In this document: positions 9,246 to 18,426 of the stretch, in pieces
Layout of the letters: every line of letters starts with the position of its first letter
Numbering within the stretch: position 1 is the stretch's first letter
Assembly: GCF_021117275.1 (NCBI RefSeq)
Contig: NZ_CP088246.1
Location: 248,001 to 312,000, forward strand
Direction of reading: 5' to 3'
Source: Metabacillus sp. B2-18
GTDB taxonomy: Bacteria > Bacillota > Bacilli > Bacillales > Bacillaceae
DNA: 64,000 nt
Position numbers and translations under genes: made by a program
The notes under the pieces: generated by a model
Told to the model about the DNA's origin: nothing
What the model saw: the letters and a program-made list of their open reading frames with translations, nothing else
The model's database searches: none

Positions 9246-10889
9246 ATGAGGTTTGTTCAACAAGTGAAGCGACAACTTAATGTATGGGCAGTTCTTAGTT
9301 TTTTATTTATTTTATTTATTTTATTACCGAATTTTTTAATTGGCACACATTTCTTTACAACCCCCAATGAAAACTGGAATCATATAAAAGATTATTTATT
9401 AAAAGAAATCGTAATGAATACGTTATTTTTAATGAGTTTTACAGGATTTTTCACAACGATTATTGGGACGAGTTTAGCATGGATTGTCACCGCTTATCAG
9501 TTTCCTTTTCGAAAATTTTTTAGATGGGGATTAATCTTACCATTAGCCATTCCACCATTTATTGGGGCTTATACGTATCACGGAATCTTAAATTACACAG
9601 GAATTATTCAAGCCACTTTAAGAAATCAATTTGATATAAAAGTGAATCAGGACTACTTCAATATAATGACTATTCCAGGGGCTATATTTATATTCACGAT
9701 GTTTTTATTCCCTTACATATTTGTTATAACAAAGAGCTTCTTTCAAAATCAATCTTCTTCTATTGTTGAAAATGCGAGACTTTTAGGTGGAGGACCATTT
9801 GAGATATTTTTCCGGGTCATCTTACCGATTTCAAGAGCTGCTATTGTTGGTGGTGTAACGATTGTCATGCTTGAGGTCATTAATGATTATGGCGTCGTTA
9901 AATATTATGGAATTCAAACATTTATCACCTCCATTTTTCAAACTTGGTTTGCAATGGATGATCTTGATTCTGCCTTCAAGTTAGCTGGAACATTGATGAT
10001 TGTTGTTATAGCTGTTCTCATCTTAGAGAAATTCATAAGAGGAAGAAAAAGATTTAGTTACACTACTACAAAAATTAGACCGATACAACCTAAGGAGGTT
10101 CAAGGTCCAAAAGCTTGGTTGTTAACCTTTTACTGTTTATCTATTTTTACCTTTGCTTTTGCTATTCCATTCATACAACTCATTCATTGGATTTATATGA
10201 CCTATGAAAGAATTGTATCCATGAAATTTATTGAGTTAGTAAGGAATTCTTTTTTTGCTGGATCAATCTCAGCTGTGATGGTTGTTGTGATTGGACTAAT
10301 AATTGCCAACTATACTCGCATACACAAGGGGATAGTTCCGAAGTTGTTCTCAAAGATAACGGTACTAGGCTATTCTGTGCCAGGAGCTATCATTGCCATA
10401 GGAATTATTACAATTTTCATAGCTTTGGATCAATGGATCATCTCATTATTTGCATTTTTTGGTAAAAATCCTTTTATTGTTTTCCGAACAAGTATAGTGA
10501 TGTTAATTTCTGCATATGTCATTCGATTTCTTACGGTTGGTTATAGTTCCATTGAAGCAGGATTTGAGAAAATTGGTACTAATTTTACCGAAGCTTCGAG
10601 AACTTTAGGAGTATCAACTGTAAAAACCTTTTTTCGTATAGATATTGTGATGGTACGAGGGGCAGTAGTGGGCGGATTTATCCTTGTCTTTGTAGATATT
10701 TTAAAAGAACTTCCCCTTACGCTATTATTACAGCCCTTTAATTTTCATACATTAGCAACGAAAGCTTTTCAGTATGCGAATGATGAAATGATGAGTGAAG
10801 CAGCCTCTGCTTCCATGATGATTATCCTCATCAGTGGAATTAGTATTTACTTCTTTCATAAAGTACTTGATAAGGAGGGACAAAACTAG
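9246..10889 (+). CDS. Ferric-iron ABC transporter permease, fused two-half type (FutB/FbpB-like)
   Basis: 547 residues with two homologous sets of about six membrane helices. Each half carries an EAA-type coupling loop for the ATPase: ENARLLGGGPFEIFFRVILP near 180 and EASRTLGVSTVKTFFRIDIV near 455. The fused form is usual for ferric permeases of this group. Start set at ATG 9246, 8 bases after AAGGTGGGG. A degenerate Fur-like stretch (AATGATAATGAAGATTGATAA) lies at 9201-9221, so this part of the locus may also have its own iron-responsive input. The stop overlaps the ATPase start by one base. Confidence 0.92.
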   Translation: MRFVQQVKRQLNVWAVLSFLFILFILLPNFLIGTHFFTTPNENWNHIKDYLLKEIVMNTLFLMSFTGFFTTIIGTSLAWIVTAYQFPFRKFFRWGLILPLAIPPFIGAYTYHGILNYTGIIQATLRNQFDIKVNQDYFNIMTIPGAIFIFTMFLFPYIFVITKSFFQNQSSSIVENARLLGGGPFEIFFRVILPISRAAIVGGVTIVMLEVINDYGVVKYYGIQTFITSIFQTWFAMDDLDSAFKLAGTLMIVVIAVLILEKFIRGRKRFSYTTTKIRPIQPKEVQGPKAWLLTFYCLSIFTFAFAIPFIQLIHWIYMTYERIVSMKFIELVRNSFFAGSISAVMVVVIGLIIANYTRIHKGIVPKLFSKITVLGYSVPGAIIAIGIITIFIALDQWIISLFAFFGKNPFIVFRTSIVMLISAYVIRFLTVGYSSIEAGFEKIGTNFTEASRTLGVSTVKTFFRIDIVMVRGAVVGGFILVFVDILKELPLTLLLQPFNFHTLATKAFQYANDEMMSEAASASMMIILISGISIYFFHKVLDKEGQN

Positions 10890-11629
10890 TGTTTGTAGAT
10901 ATAAAGAACTTATCCTATACGTATAAAAATACGAATGAACCAACCATTAAGGATTTCTCCCTACAAATGAAAAAGGGAGACATCATCTCTATTCTCGGTG
11001 AAAGTGGGAGTGGGAAAAGTACAATCTTACGATTAATTGCAGGGTTAGAAATTCCAATGAGTGGATCGATAACCATGAACAATCGAAGGATTTTTGATGA
11101 ACGGACGTATATACCACCTGAAAAAAGAGAAGTGGGTATGGTCTTTCAAGATTATGCACTATTTCCACATATGACAGTTGCGAATAATATAAAGTATGGC
11201 TTACGAAAGATGAATAAAAAGGAAAAAAAAGAAAGAATTGAGGAAATGCTCTCTTTAGTGAACCTATCCAAATATAAAGATCGATACCCTTTTGAGTTAA
11301 GTGGAGGGCAGCAACAACGTGTTGCACTTGCAAGAGCATTAGCACCTGCTCCCACTTTATTAGTATTCGATGAACCATTTAGCAATCTTGATACTTATCT
11401 CCAAATTAGAATAAGGGATGAGTTGAGAGAGATTTTAAAACAAACAGGGATTACATCTATTTTTGTAACTCATGATCAAGAAGATGCAAAAGTTCTTGCT
11501 GACGAAATAATTTATTTAGAAAATGGAAAAATGATATGGAAGGGCACACCAGAAGAATTATTACCCTATTCTCAAGGTAGCCAGCTTAATCATATGAAAG
11601 AGAAAGAGGTGTATAAGAGTGTGCCATAA
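10889..11629 (+). CDS. Ferric-iron ABC transporter ATP-binding protein (FutC/FbpC-like)
   Basis: 246 residues, the energising subunit on the cytoplasmic face. It has Walker A GESGSGKST, Q-loop FQDYALFPHM, signature LSGGQQQRVALARAL, Walker B LLVFDEP and switch THDQEDA. The GTG start overlaps the permease stop and has AAGGAGG upstream, so the two are coupled. It lacks the long C-terminal regulatory domain of FbpC proteins of 350 residues, so it is a short-form ATPase. A terminator follows at once. Confidence 0.92.
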   Translation: MFVDIKNLSYTYKNTNEPTIKDFSLQMKKGDIISILGESGSGKSTILRLIAGLEIPMSGSITMNNRRIFDERTYIPPEKREVGMVFQDYALFPHMTVANNIKYGLRKMNKKEKKERIEEMLSLVNLSKYKDRYPFELSGGQQQRVALARALAPAPTLLVFDEPFSNLDTYLQIRIRDELREILKQTGITSIFVTHDQEDAKVLADEIIYLENGKMIWKGTPEELLPYSQGSQLNHMKEKEVYKSVP

Positions 11630-11646
11630 GGTGTACTCTTTTTTTA
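11615..11646 (+). terminator. Terminator of the iron-import operon
   Basis: AAGAGTGT and GTACTCTT pair across the last codons and stop of the ATPase gene, followed by seven T. Confidence 0.75.
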
Positions 11647-12159
11647 CAATGAGGAGTTTAGGATAGGAATTTATAATCCTTGCTGATTCTGACAAGCTAA
11701 GAAATTGAAGTTTATATCTTACTAAGAGTGAAGATATGAAAGATGAACTCATCTCTACTGAACACATTGTGTTAATTATAACTGCTGTTAGAGTTGGTAC
11801 GCTTGCACGTTAATCTCAGGAAAAGTAGAAGATTCAATAAACCAATATTCAAATACAATAAATAGAAACGTTTAGTAAAAAAACTATAGAGTTGTCAGTA
11901 AGATCATTACTCCATTCATCATTTTATCTACTATGATAACATTTTGCTAAAGTACTCAAATGCAAAACGGTAAAACCCGGTTAACGAAGTTACAGACGAA
12001 ATTTAACAAGCCCTTGATATCTCTTACTCTACGCACAAATGGTAAGAGATATTACACACCTCACCTTACGGGCGGTATGATGTGATGACCGTTCAAACCC
12101 TTGATGTATAAGGGTTCATATGCAATCTGCTAACAAAATAATATCATTAGATATGTAAA

Positions 12160-12201
12160 AAAGACTTCTCATTAATTGGTTAAACTTTTGAGAAGCCTTT
12201 T
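12160..12201 (+). terminator. Terminator-like hairpin
   Basis: AAAGACTTCTCA pairs with TGAGAAGCCTTTT. No gene ends directly before it on either strand, so it may be left from a deleted gene. Confidence 0.55.
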
Positions 12202-12339
12202 GCTTTTACTGACATTAGAGGTGATGTGAATCAATAATAATCACAATCACTCATCAATCTGTGATTAACTCCATACTTTATTCTTATTGCTATTTTTGTT
12301 AAATTCATGCAGGTAATGGCTTATCAACTTACCATTTCT

Positions 12340-12564
12340 ATTTTATCGTGTTTACATTCAAGTATCCGGATAAAGCAAATGGATGCAAACCATTAGTAAA
12401 TCTGAAACCATACGATAACAATAGACGAGCCACCGCGAATGGGGGAACAAGATACAGGTCCGTATAACGGAGATATAAACAACCAAAAGTTTGTTGAAAA
12501 AGATACTTTAACGTTTGATGTTAACCCAGATTTAGTAAACAGTAAAGGGAAAAAGATCATCTAG
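12340..12564 (+). pseudogene. C-terminal relic of an unknown protein
   Basis: The end of this stretch reads as plausible protein, ending in DTGPYNGDINNQKFVEKDTL and about 17 more residues before a TAG. Upstream the same sense continues only with a frame change (YPDKANG region), and there is no start codon or ribosome site. Most likely the tail of a decayed gene. I do not recognise the family. Confidence 0.4.
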
Positions 12565-12604
12565 CAATCAAATTAATAGATTATAGACACAATAAACCTA
12601 ATAA

Positions 12605-12645
12605 TGAGGTGAGTAGATCATCTATTACATGATCTACTCACCTCA
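12605..12645. repeat. Perfect 17-bp hairpin
   Basis: TGAGGTGAGTAGATCAT (12605-12621) and its exact complement (12629-12645) enclose a 7-base loop. Four T follow, so it may be a terminator, but stem length and perfection are unusual and no live gene precedes it. Confidence 0.6.
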
Positions 12646-12676
12646 GGTTTTAATTAAGCGTTTAACCCAATTTACT

Positions 12677-12725
12677 ATCTTCAACAATAAAAGCGCCATT
12701 CTTGAATAAGGATGTCGCTCTTTTT
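12677..12725 (+). repeat. Interspersed hairpin repeat, copy 1
   Basis: ATCTTCAACAATAAAAGCGC followed by a stem-loop whose other arm is GTCGCTCTTTTT. Same family as the copies near 13325, 18966, 23801, 35510, 36569, 37344 and 38966. Confidence 0.6.
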
Positions 12726-12855
12726 CATTTATATGGACAGATCGTGGAGCAACAGTTAAAAGATTGTGAAGAAATATAGTTAATGTTTAAGAAGGACTAT
12801 CAAAATAATAAACGAAATATTATTCATATTGCTAAGATACTAAGGAGGAAGGCAT

Positions 12856-13302
12856 TTGAAAATTGATTACTTCATTTTTAATTCAATCCCAAATAAAGAT
12901 GTTTTAAATGGAATTATAGAATTGCATAAAGTTATTTTTGCGACTTCTGATGATTTGATTAACAAAATGGTAAATAAACCTAAATTATTGGTGATTATTG
13001 CAATGAATGATACCAAAGTTATTGGATATAAGATTGGATATGAACTTGATAATAATAAATATTATAGTTGGTTAGGTGGGGTGGATACTTATTACAGAAA
13101 ACATGGTATTGCTTCTGAGTTAATGGAAAGACAACATCAATATTTAAAGGAAAATGGTTATAGTATTGTTCAAACAAAAACAATGAATAAATGGCGTAAT
13201 ATGTTAGTCTTGAATATAAAAAATGGATTTGATGTCATTGATACTTATACTGACGAAAAAGGATTACATAAAATAATTCTTGAAAAGAAATTAATCAACT
13301 AA
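12856..13302 (+). CDS. GNAT-family N-acetyltransferase
   Basis: 148 residues. The acetyl-CoA binding region reads WLGGVDTYYRKHGIASELMERQHQYLKENG, a good match to the R/Q-x-x-G-x-G/A core of GNAT enzymes with one substitution (KHGIA). Later KTMNKWRNMLVLNIKNGFDVIDTY fits the C-terminal strand typical of RimI-like or aminoglycoside-type members. TTG start behind AAGGAGGAAGG. It stands alone between repeat copies. Substrate unknown. Confidence 0.85.
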   Translation: MKIDYFIFNSIPNKDVLNGIIELHKVIFATSDDLINKMVNKPKLLVIIAMNDTKVIGYKIGYELDNNKYYSWLGGVDTYYRKHGIASELMERQHQYLKENGYSIVQTKTMNKWRNMLVLNIKNGFDVIDTYTDEKGLHKIILEKKLIN

Positions 13303-13324
13303 CAGTGTTCTTTAGTTACAGTAC

Positions 13325-13372
13325 GATCTTCCACAATCAAAGCGCTTATCTTGAATAAAGATAAGTATGCCA
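13325..13372 (+). repeat. Interspersed hairpin repeat, copy 2
   Basis: GATCTTCCACAATCAAAGCGC followed by CTTATCTT, loop GAATA, AAGATAAG. It lies between the GNAT gene and the IS3 relic. Confidence 0.65.
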
Positions 13373-13396
13373 TGTTAAGGGCTAGTTTAAGATTAA

Positions 13397-13708
13397 TTAG
13401 AAAGAAATGGAGATTGTGAAGGAATGTGGCTTGAATTGTGCTAGAGTATAGGAAGACACTAGGCCTTGTGCTTTCATTATTCGTCCGATTCGACGTCTAG
13501 AAACAACCTTCCCACGTTTTGCTAGTTCCTTTTTAATTTTACGAGTCCCATAGTTTTGAAAACTCTCGTGAAAAATCTCAACAATATCTGAACTGAAGTC
13601 ATCTTCAGCCTGACGCTCTTTTGCTTCATAGTAATAAGTACTTCTAGGTATTTGTAGGGCTTTGCACATTGCTGATATCGAGTATTTGTGCTGGTTATTC
13701 TTAATCAC
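13397..13708 (-). pseudogene. IS3-family (IS150-type) transposase OrfB, N-terminal fragment
   Basis: Only 103 residues remain, ending in an unrelated tail (KPHSFTISISF). YSISAMCKALQIPRSTYYYE and NYGTRKIKKELAKRGKVVSRRRIGRIMKAQGL are the classic start of IS3 OrfB (HTH_21 region). The DDE integrase core, about 200 residues, is missing, so the element cannot transpose itself. It follows the OrfA fragment on the same strand. Confidence 0.85.
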
Positions 13709-13710
13709 AT

Positions 13711-13833
13711 TTACTGTCGTCCTAGTATCAGCGCGGCTTGCTTTAAAATGTCATTCTCCATTTCTAATTGCTTATTTCGCTTTCTAAGTTCAGCTAGTTC
13801 CTTTTGTTCAGCTGTTAAATTGTCCTTTGACAT
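13711..13833 (-). pseudogene. IS3-family OrfA, C-terminal fragment
   Basis: [20 protein letters not shown] and on to [20 protein letters not shown] is the leucine-zipper end of IS3-type OrfA. The N-terminal HTH half is gone. With the OrfB fragment it marks a decayed insertion that also cut the SnoaL-like gene next to it. Confidence 0.75.
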
Positions 13834-13906
13834 CCTCACTTTGATATAACAACTTCGCCTTTAACACCGACCCACAAAAGTTATTTCCCCGTTGGCGTAT
13901 CGTCAT

Positions 13907-14146
13907 CTATATCAATAATCGGTTCGTAAAGCTATGCATTCCAAGTTCAACGGTTGCTGTACTCTCCTTCAACATTTCTACAATTTCATTGCTGCTTTCC
14001 CACGTAGCATCTTCTGTGAATAAAGATGAAAGTTCTTTAAAATAGATTTCCTTGCAATACCACCCCTTATCTACATAGTGTCCGTAAGTTGCTTGTATTT
14101 TCCAAATGGCCTCGATGTCTTCAAGTTGCTGAATACGTTGATTCAT
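13907..14146 (-). pseudogene. SnoaL/NTF2-like protein, 3' truncated
   Basis: 79 residues beginning MNQRIQQLEDIEAIWKIQAT, then a cone-fold start with FKELSSLFTEDATWE, as in nuclear transport factor 2-like or SnoaL proteins, which usually run to 120-150 residues. The frame ends early with a short unrelated tail next to the IS3 relic, so it was probably truncated by that insertion. No clear ribosome site is seen upstream. Confidence 0.6.
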
Positions 14147-14246
14147 TTGTTTTATTTTCTAACATGTGATTCTCTCCACTTCGTATAGTCATATAAGATG
14201 ACTAACCTTCATGACCATTTATTTCTAATTATTAAAATTAACTATT

Positions 14247-15602
14247 TTAAAATTTAAACGAAGGTAAAGTTAACTCATGAAAGTGAGTGAATAAAAACTG
14301 ACTCTCTAAATGACCGTGGTATAATTCAAGTGCTGTCATTGCCTCGCTTTCTATTGCCTTAATTCTACTGATTTCATAAAGAATATCGGCTTTTAAAAGA
14401 CCTTCATAGTCATTTTCCAAAAGATCCAAAGCATTGTAAAATAGAGAAAGAGCTTTATTGGTATCATTCAATAGGTTTTTATAAAATTTTCCTTCTAAGT
14501 AAAAGTTTCTAGAGCGAATTATTTTACAGTCTATATCAATAAGAATAGTTTTTGATTTATTAATTAATTTTTTGATAAATTGAATATCAGGGCTGTTTTC
14601 TAATAAAACATAGATTCCTAATTGGTATATAGATAAACTAGTTTCTTTAAATTCATCCATTTGAAAAACCATTTCAGCATCAATCCAAAATATTTCTTTT
14701 AATTTAGTAACTAATTCTGCTCCTGGATAAGAAGTCATAATAGTATAAATAGTTAAAGCCCAGCCTCTAAAAATTCCCTCTTTATCGTTTTTTAGATGAA
14801 GTTTTTCTCTTAATAAGAGCAATTCTTCTCTAATATCCCCAATTTTTATATTCTCTAGATATCTAATAAGTAAATTAATATATTCTGTTTCAAGAGGATA
14901 AATTAAGTGATGATGGACATTATTTATACTCTTTAGAGCTTTTGAATAGGATCCAATATAGAGATAAAGGATAGATAGATTAAAATATATGTTATCTCTT
15001 TCTTCCTTTGTAATGGTAGGACTTTCATTTGAGAGAGCCAAAGCTCTGTCAAGAAAGTTTAAACTCTTAGATATCCTTTTTTCATCAAACCAAATACTTG
15101 CGATCGCATTATATGCTTTTAATTTCAAGCGTAAATTGTAATTATTGTTTTCTTCCAAATTAATTACTTTTAATAAGTATTCTTCTGCTTTTTTATTATT
15201 ATTTTTTCTTAAATTATAGATTCCATTAAGGAATTGATAATCAATATCTCTACTTTTAATTTGATATGTATCAATTTTGATCTTAAAAGTTGAGAGTTCT
15301 TTTTCTACATAATGCCATTGTTTTAGACCAATTAAATCTTTAATTTTTTGTATTTGATAGTCAATTTCTCTTAACCTTTCATGAATGTTCGGATCAGAAA
15401 AGTAACTGATGGGTGTATTTAGTTTTTCACTAAACTGCTTTAAGTCCTGATTAGATACAGGAATATTCCCGTTTTCTATATTACTTAACTTGCCAACAGA
15501 ACAAATTCCCTTAGCTAATTCTCCTAAGGTCATACCTATTTCTTTTCTTTTTGCTCTTATTCTTTCTCCGATGTTGTTATGTCTAGGTATTTGATTGCTC
15601 AT
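14247..15602 (-). CDS. HTH-TPR transcription regulator, RRNPP (PlcR/Rgg-like) family
   Basis: 451 residues. Residues 8-70 form an XRE-type helix-turn-helix (GERIRAKRKEIGMTLGELAK, then LSNIENGNIPVSNQDLKQFS). The rest is helical, with repeated tetratricopeptide-like pairs such as NGIYNLRKNNNKKAEEYLLK and FNLSILYLYIGSYSKALKSI. This is the layout of RRNPP regulators, which bind short secreted signalling peptides taken up by oligopeptide permeases. I found no signal-peptide gene beside it, so it may answer a distant peptide, or none. It is divergent from the chemoreceptor gene, separated by about 470 bases holding that gene's leader. Confidence 0.85.
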   Translation of the reverse strand: MSNQIPRHNNIGERIRAKRKEIGMTLGELAKGICSVGKLSNIENGNIPVSNQDLKQFSEKLNTPISYFSDPNIHERLREIDYQIQKIKDLIGLKQWHYVEKELSTFKIKIDTYQIKSRDIDYQFLNGIYNLRKNNNKKAEEYLLKVINLEENNNYNLRLKLKAYNAIASIWFDEKRISKSLNFLDRALALSNESPTITKEERDNIYFNLSILYLYIGSYSKALKSINNVHHHLIYPLETEYINLLIRYLENIKIGDIREELLLLREKLHLKNDKEGIFRGWALTIYTIMTSYPGAELVTKLKEIFWIDAEMVFQMDEFKETSLSIYQLGIYVLLENSPDIQFIKKLINKSKTILIDIDCKIIRSRNFYLEGKFYKNLLNDTNKALSLFYNALDLLENDYEGLLKADILYEISRIKAIESEAMTALELYHGHLESQFLFTHFHELTLPSFKF

Positions 15603-15758
15603 ATAAATTCTCCTTTTTCATTTCCTGATCAAAGTAAATATCATTACTATTTTACTATGTCTATGATAATAATCGTAATCTTAGTGTGTTTTTGCGTTAA
15701 GAATTACTCTATTTATAAGAATAAATGAATTTTTTTGTATTTTTTTACAAAAATATCA

Positions 15759-15992
15759 TTGAAATTTTATTTGTTGGTGCTATAATTTAATCTATAATTC
15801 AAAGAGGTAGTTCGAAAGTCACTTTAATTGTAAGGTCTAATGTCTGATGTAGAGCAGTGAACCTGTCGCTTATTAACATTGACTTTACTTATTATTAAGG
15901 AGAATTAGGAATTTTAGTAGCGTACCTGCTAAAACACTAAAACACTTCCTTTCTAGAACGGGATACGTCTAGTAAGAAAGTGTTTTTTTTGT
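15759..15992 (+). promoter_or_regulatory. Promoter and attenuator-like leader of the chemoreceptor gene
   Basis: TTGAAA (15759-15764) and TATAAT (15781-15786) are 16 bases apart, so transcription should begin near 15793, about 280 bases before the gene. The leader contains a hairpin (TTTTAGTAG with CTGCTAAAA) near 15913-15936 and then an intrinsic terminator, AACACTT with AAAGTGTT around an inner CTAGA/TCTAG stem and eight T, ending near 15992 and 80 bases ahead of the ATG. A terminator inside a leader suggests ligand- or protein-controlled read-through. The upstream part does not match the c-di-GMP-I, SAM or purine aptamer cores I know. Confidence 0.6.
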
Positions 15993-16073
15993 TGGGATCT
16001 TAATTATCAGAAGACAGAAGACTTATTGAGCTTGTATTGTAAGCACTTATAAAAGACGGAAAGAGGGAAAGGC

Positions 16074-17786
16074 ATGTTTAAGAGGATGAAATTGAAGTTA
16101 AAATTAGGGGCTAAAATAAACCTTATTGTTTTCGGTATTGTCCTGTTACTTTCTATTGTTATAGGCGTTGTAGTTGTTCGGGAAGTTACAGATGGTATAA
16201 AAACATTTGCAATTGAAAAAGCAAAAGGGGACCTTGCTTTAAGTGAACGTTATATTAACAACAAGTATCCAGGTGAGTGGCATATTGATAACGGAAAATT
16301 ATTTAAAGGTGATGTTTCATTCAATGATAACTATGAAGCCGTTGATAAAATAGGGCAAGATACTGGGGATACTGTAACAATATTCCAAGGAGATACACGA
16401 ATCGCAACTAATGTGAAAGTTAATGGAGATAGAGCTGTTGGTACAAAAGTGTCACATCAAGTTGCAGATGCTGTGCTAAAAGAAGGCAATAACTATTATG
16501 GTCAAGCAACTGTGGCTGGGAAAACCTATCAAACCGCTTATATGCCAATTAAAGATAAAAATGGAGTGGCAATTGGTATTCTCTATGTAGGAGCGCCACA
16601 AACAATTATAGATGATATATTGTCCTCGTTTTTAACAATATTTCTAATTTTAGTGATTTCCATCATTTTAATTGCTACTTTCATTGTTTTATGGTTTACA
16701 CGAGGATTAACAAAACGACTTACTACTATTTCAACAGCATTAGAAAATGCAGGTTACGGTGACTTTACTACAACTATTATTGATGAAACTGGTGATGAAC
16801 TAAGTGATCTTTCAAAAAGTTTTAATAATATGAAGGAAAACCTAAGTCATTTGATCCAAAATGTTATGAAATCTTCAGAACTAGTTGCTTCTTCTTCAGA
16901 GGAATTAACTGCTGGAGCTGAACAAACTAGTAAGGCCACAGAACATATTACAGATGCAATCCAACAAATTGCAAATGGATCAGAATCTCAAACACAAAGT
17001 GTTGAAGAAAGTGCTCGCGCTCTTGAGGAATTATCCATAGGGATTGCAAACATTGCTGATAGTTCTTCATTACTGGCAGAGTCTGGCGTGGAAGCTAGTG
17101 ATCGTGCAAAACAAGGTGGAGTATATGTTCAAGAAACCGCTGAACAAATGAACACTATCCATTCTTCAGTTAATGAAACCAGTCATGTTATTAAATTGTT
17201 GGATGAAAGATCAAAGCAAATTGGTGATATTACGAATGCAATAACAGATATAGCTAATCAGACAAACCTATTAGCCTTAAACGCTACAATTGAAGCGGCA
17301 CGTGCAGGGGAACATGGAAAGGGATTTGCTGTAGTGGCTGATGAAGTTAGAAAACTAGCTGAACAGTCTCAAAGTTCATCTAAACAAATCTCTGAATTAA
17401 TTGTACAAATACAGAATGATATGACTCATTCTAACAACTCAATGGAGCAAGTCAAACAAGAAGTACAAAATGGATTAGGTATTGTTTCTAAGACACAATC
17501 AAGTTTCGATGGAATTTTAAAATCAATGGATGCAATGGGGAAACAGGTTGATGAAATGGCTGCAACTGCTCAACAAATGTCAGCTAGTACACAAGAAGTA
17601 TCTGCAACTGTAACAGGCATAACAACTATTTCAAGAGATTCCTCTATGCACAGCCAAAGTGTAGCTGCATCCGCAGAAGAACAATTAGCTTCAGTGGAGG
17701 AAATATCTGATTCTGCTACAAGCTTATCAAAAATAGCAACTGAATTAAAAAATACTGTAAGCAAATTCAAAATTAGAACAGGTTAA
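16074..17786 (+). CDS. Methyl-accepting chemotaxis protein with sCache sensor
   Basis: 570-residue transmembrane receptor feeding CheA/CheW. TM1 is about residues 16-38; the extracellular sensor to about 185 has a single-Cache pattern ([40 protein letters not shown]); TM2 is 186-210; a HAMP domain follows, and the signalling hairpin tip is [36 protein letters not shown] near 398-433. Length and order are normal for Bacillus receptors. The ligand is unknown; Cache sensors of this type often bind small carboxylates. Expression is probably gated by the leader terminator. Confidence 0.93.
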   Translation: MFKRMKLKLKLGAKINLIVFGIVLLLSIVIGVVVVREVTDGIKTFAIEKAKGDLALSERYINNKYPGEWHIDNGKLFKGDVSFNDNYEAVDKIGQDTGDTVTIFQGDTRIATNVKVNGDRAVGTKVSHQVADAVLKEGNNYYGQATVAGKTYQTAYMPIKDKNGVAIGILYVGAPQTIIDDILSSFLTIFLILVISIILIATFIVLWFTRGLTKRLTTISTALENAGYGDFTTTIIDETGDELSDLSKSFNNMKENLSHLIQNVMKSSELVASSSEELTAGAEQTSKATEHITDAIQQIANGSESQTQSVEESARALEELSIGIANIADSSSLLAESGVEASDRAKQGGVYVQETAEQMNTIHSSVNETSHVIKLLDERSKQIGDITNAITDIANQTNLLALNATIEAARAGEHGKGFAVVADEVRKLAEQSQSSSKQISELIVQIQNDMTHSNNSMEQVKQEVQNGLGIVSKTQSSFDGILKSMDAMGKQVDEMAATAQQMSASTQEVSATVTGITTISRDSSMHSQSVAASAEEQLASVEEISDSATSLSKIATELKNTVSKFKIRTG

Positions 17787-18029
17787 ATATAGCAACTTAA
17801 GAAATGGATTAACTTTAAAATAAAGAGGGGCAAGGAAGAATATCCCTCATAGTCTATATTCGTGTTTAATATGAGGGTAATTCTTTAATAACTATCGATG
17901 ATTTTGAAGTGCAAGACTAAAAATTCCCTTGATCAGATGGAATAACACTATTTGATAAAGCTGTTAATTGCTAAATGATAATTTTTTAGTATACAGATAG
18001 TTTATTAACTATGGAGGTTAATAAAAGAG

Positions 18030-18206
18030 ATGAAAATGAGAACCTATAAACATTGGACAACAAAAGAAGATTTTAAATTAATCAATTTACGAAATAAAGG
18101 TAAAAAGTATAGAGAAATAGCTGATATTTTGGATAGGTCTCCTTTAAGTGTTGAAAAAAGGTACAGAAAAATTAAATATCTAGACATGTATGCTGTTTCA
18201 CACTAA
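18030..18206 (+). CDS. Small Myb/SANT-like helix-turn-helix protein
   Basis: 58 residues: MKMRTYKHWTTKEDFKLINL, then GKKYREIADILDRSPLSVEK and RYRKIKYLDMYAVSH. The tryptophan-led first helix and the IADILDRSPLSVEKRYRKI helix-turn-helix fit a minimal Myb/SANT-like DNA-binding domain. A GGAGG lies upstream, although the 12-base spacing to the ATG is long. It is immediately followed by a Spo0E-like gene, with which it may be co-transcribed. Target unknown. Confidence 0.6.
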   Translation: MKMRTYKHWTTKEDFKLINLRNKGKKYREIADILDRSPLSVEKRYRKIKYLDMYAVSH

Positions 18207-18219
18207 AAGGAGAATTGAT

Positions 18220-18426
18220 ATGGAGAATACTAAGGAACAACTGTCAAACAACATAGAATTAGTACGAGAAGAAATGATACAAGCTGTTGTAAAATATGGC
18301 TTACAAAATGAAAGAACAGTAAAGCTTAGTCAAAAATTAGATAGATTGATTGTTGCATTTCAAAAAAGTACATTAAAAAGTTCTTGTGACAACAGTGTTT
18401 GTCTTAGGAAGTCTAAATTAGGGTGA
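18220..18426 (+). CDS. Spo0E-like aspartyl-phosphate phosphatase
   Basis: 68 residues from ATG 18220, directly behind AAAAGGAG; an in-frame upstream ATG has no such site. The family core SQKLDRLIV (the S-x-x-x-D signature) is near residue 40 in a two-helix hairpin. Proteins of this family remove phosphate from Spo0A~P and so delay sporulation. Nothing shows which response regulator this one acts on. A second family member is at 60758. Confidence 0.85.
   Translation: MENTKEQLSNNIELVREEMIQAVVKYGLQNERTVKLSQKLDRLIVAFQKSTLKSSCDNSVCLRKSKLG

Larger units (their letters stand above)
11647..12855. other. Intergenic stretch with terminators, a gene relic and a repeat copy
   Basis: No intact gene. It holds a hairpin (ATCTCTTAC with GTAAGAGAT, near 12018-12049), a terminator-like hairpin at 12160-12201, a relic reading frame at 12340-12564, a 17-bp perfect hairpin at 12605-12645 and one copy of the interspersed GATCTTCAACAAT repeat. 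Confidence 0.6.

Noticed and set aside
15793..15992. c-di-GMP, SAM or purine riboswitch before the chemoreceptor
   Set aside because: The conserved cores of these classes were not found; only the terminator architecture is supported.
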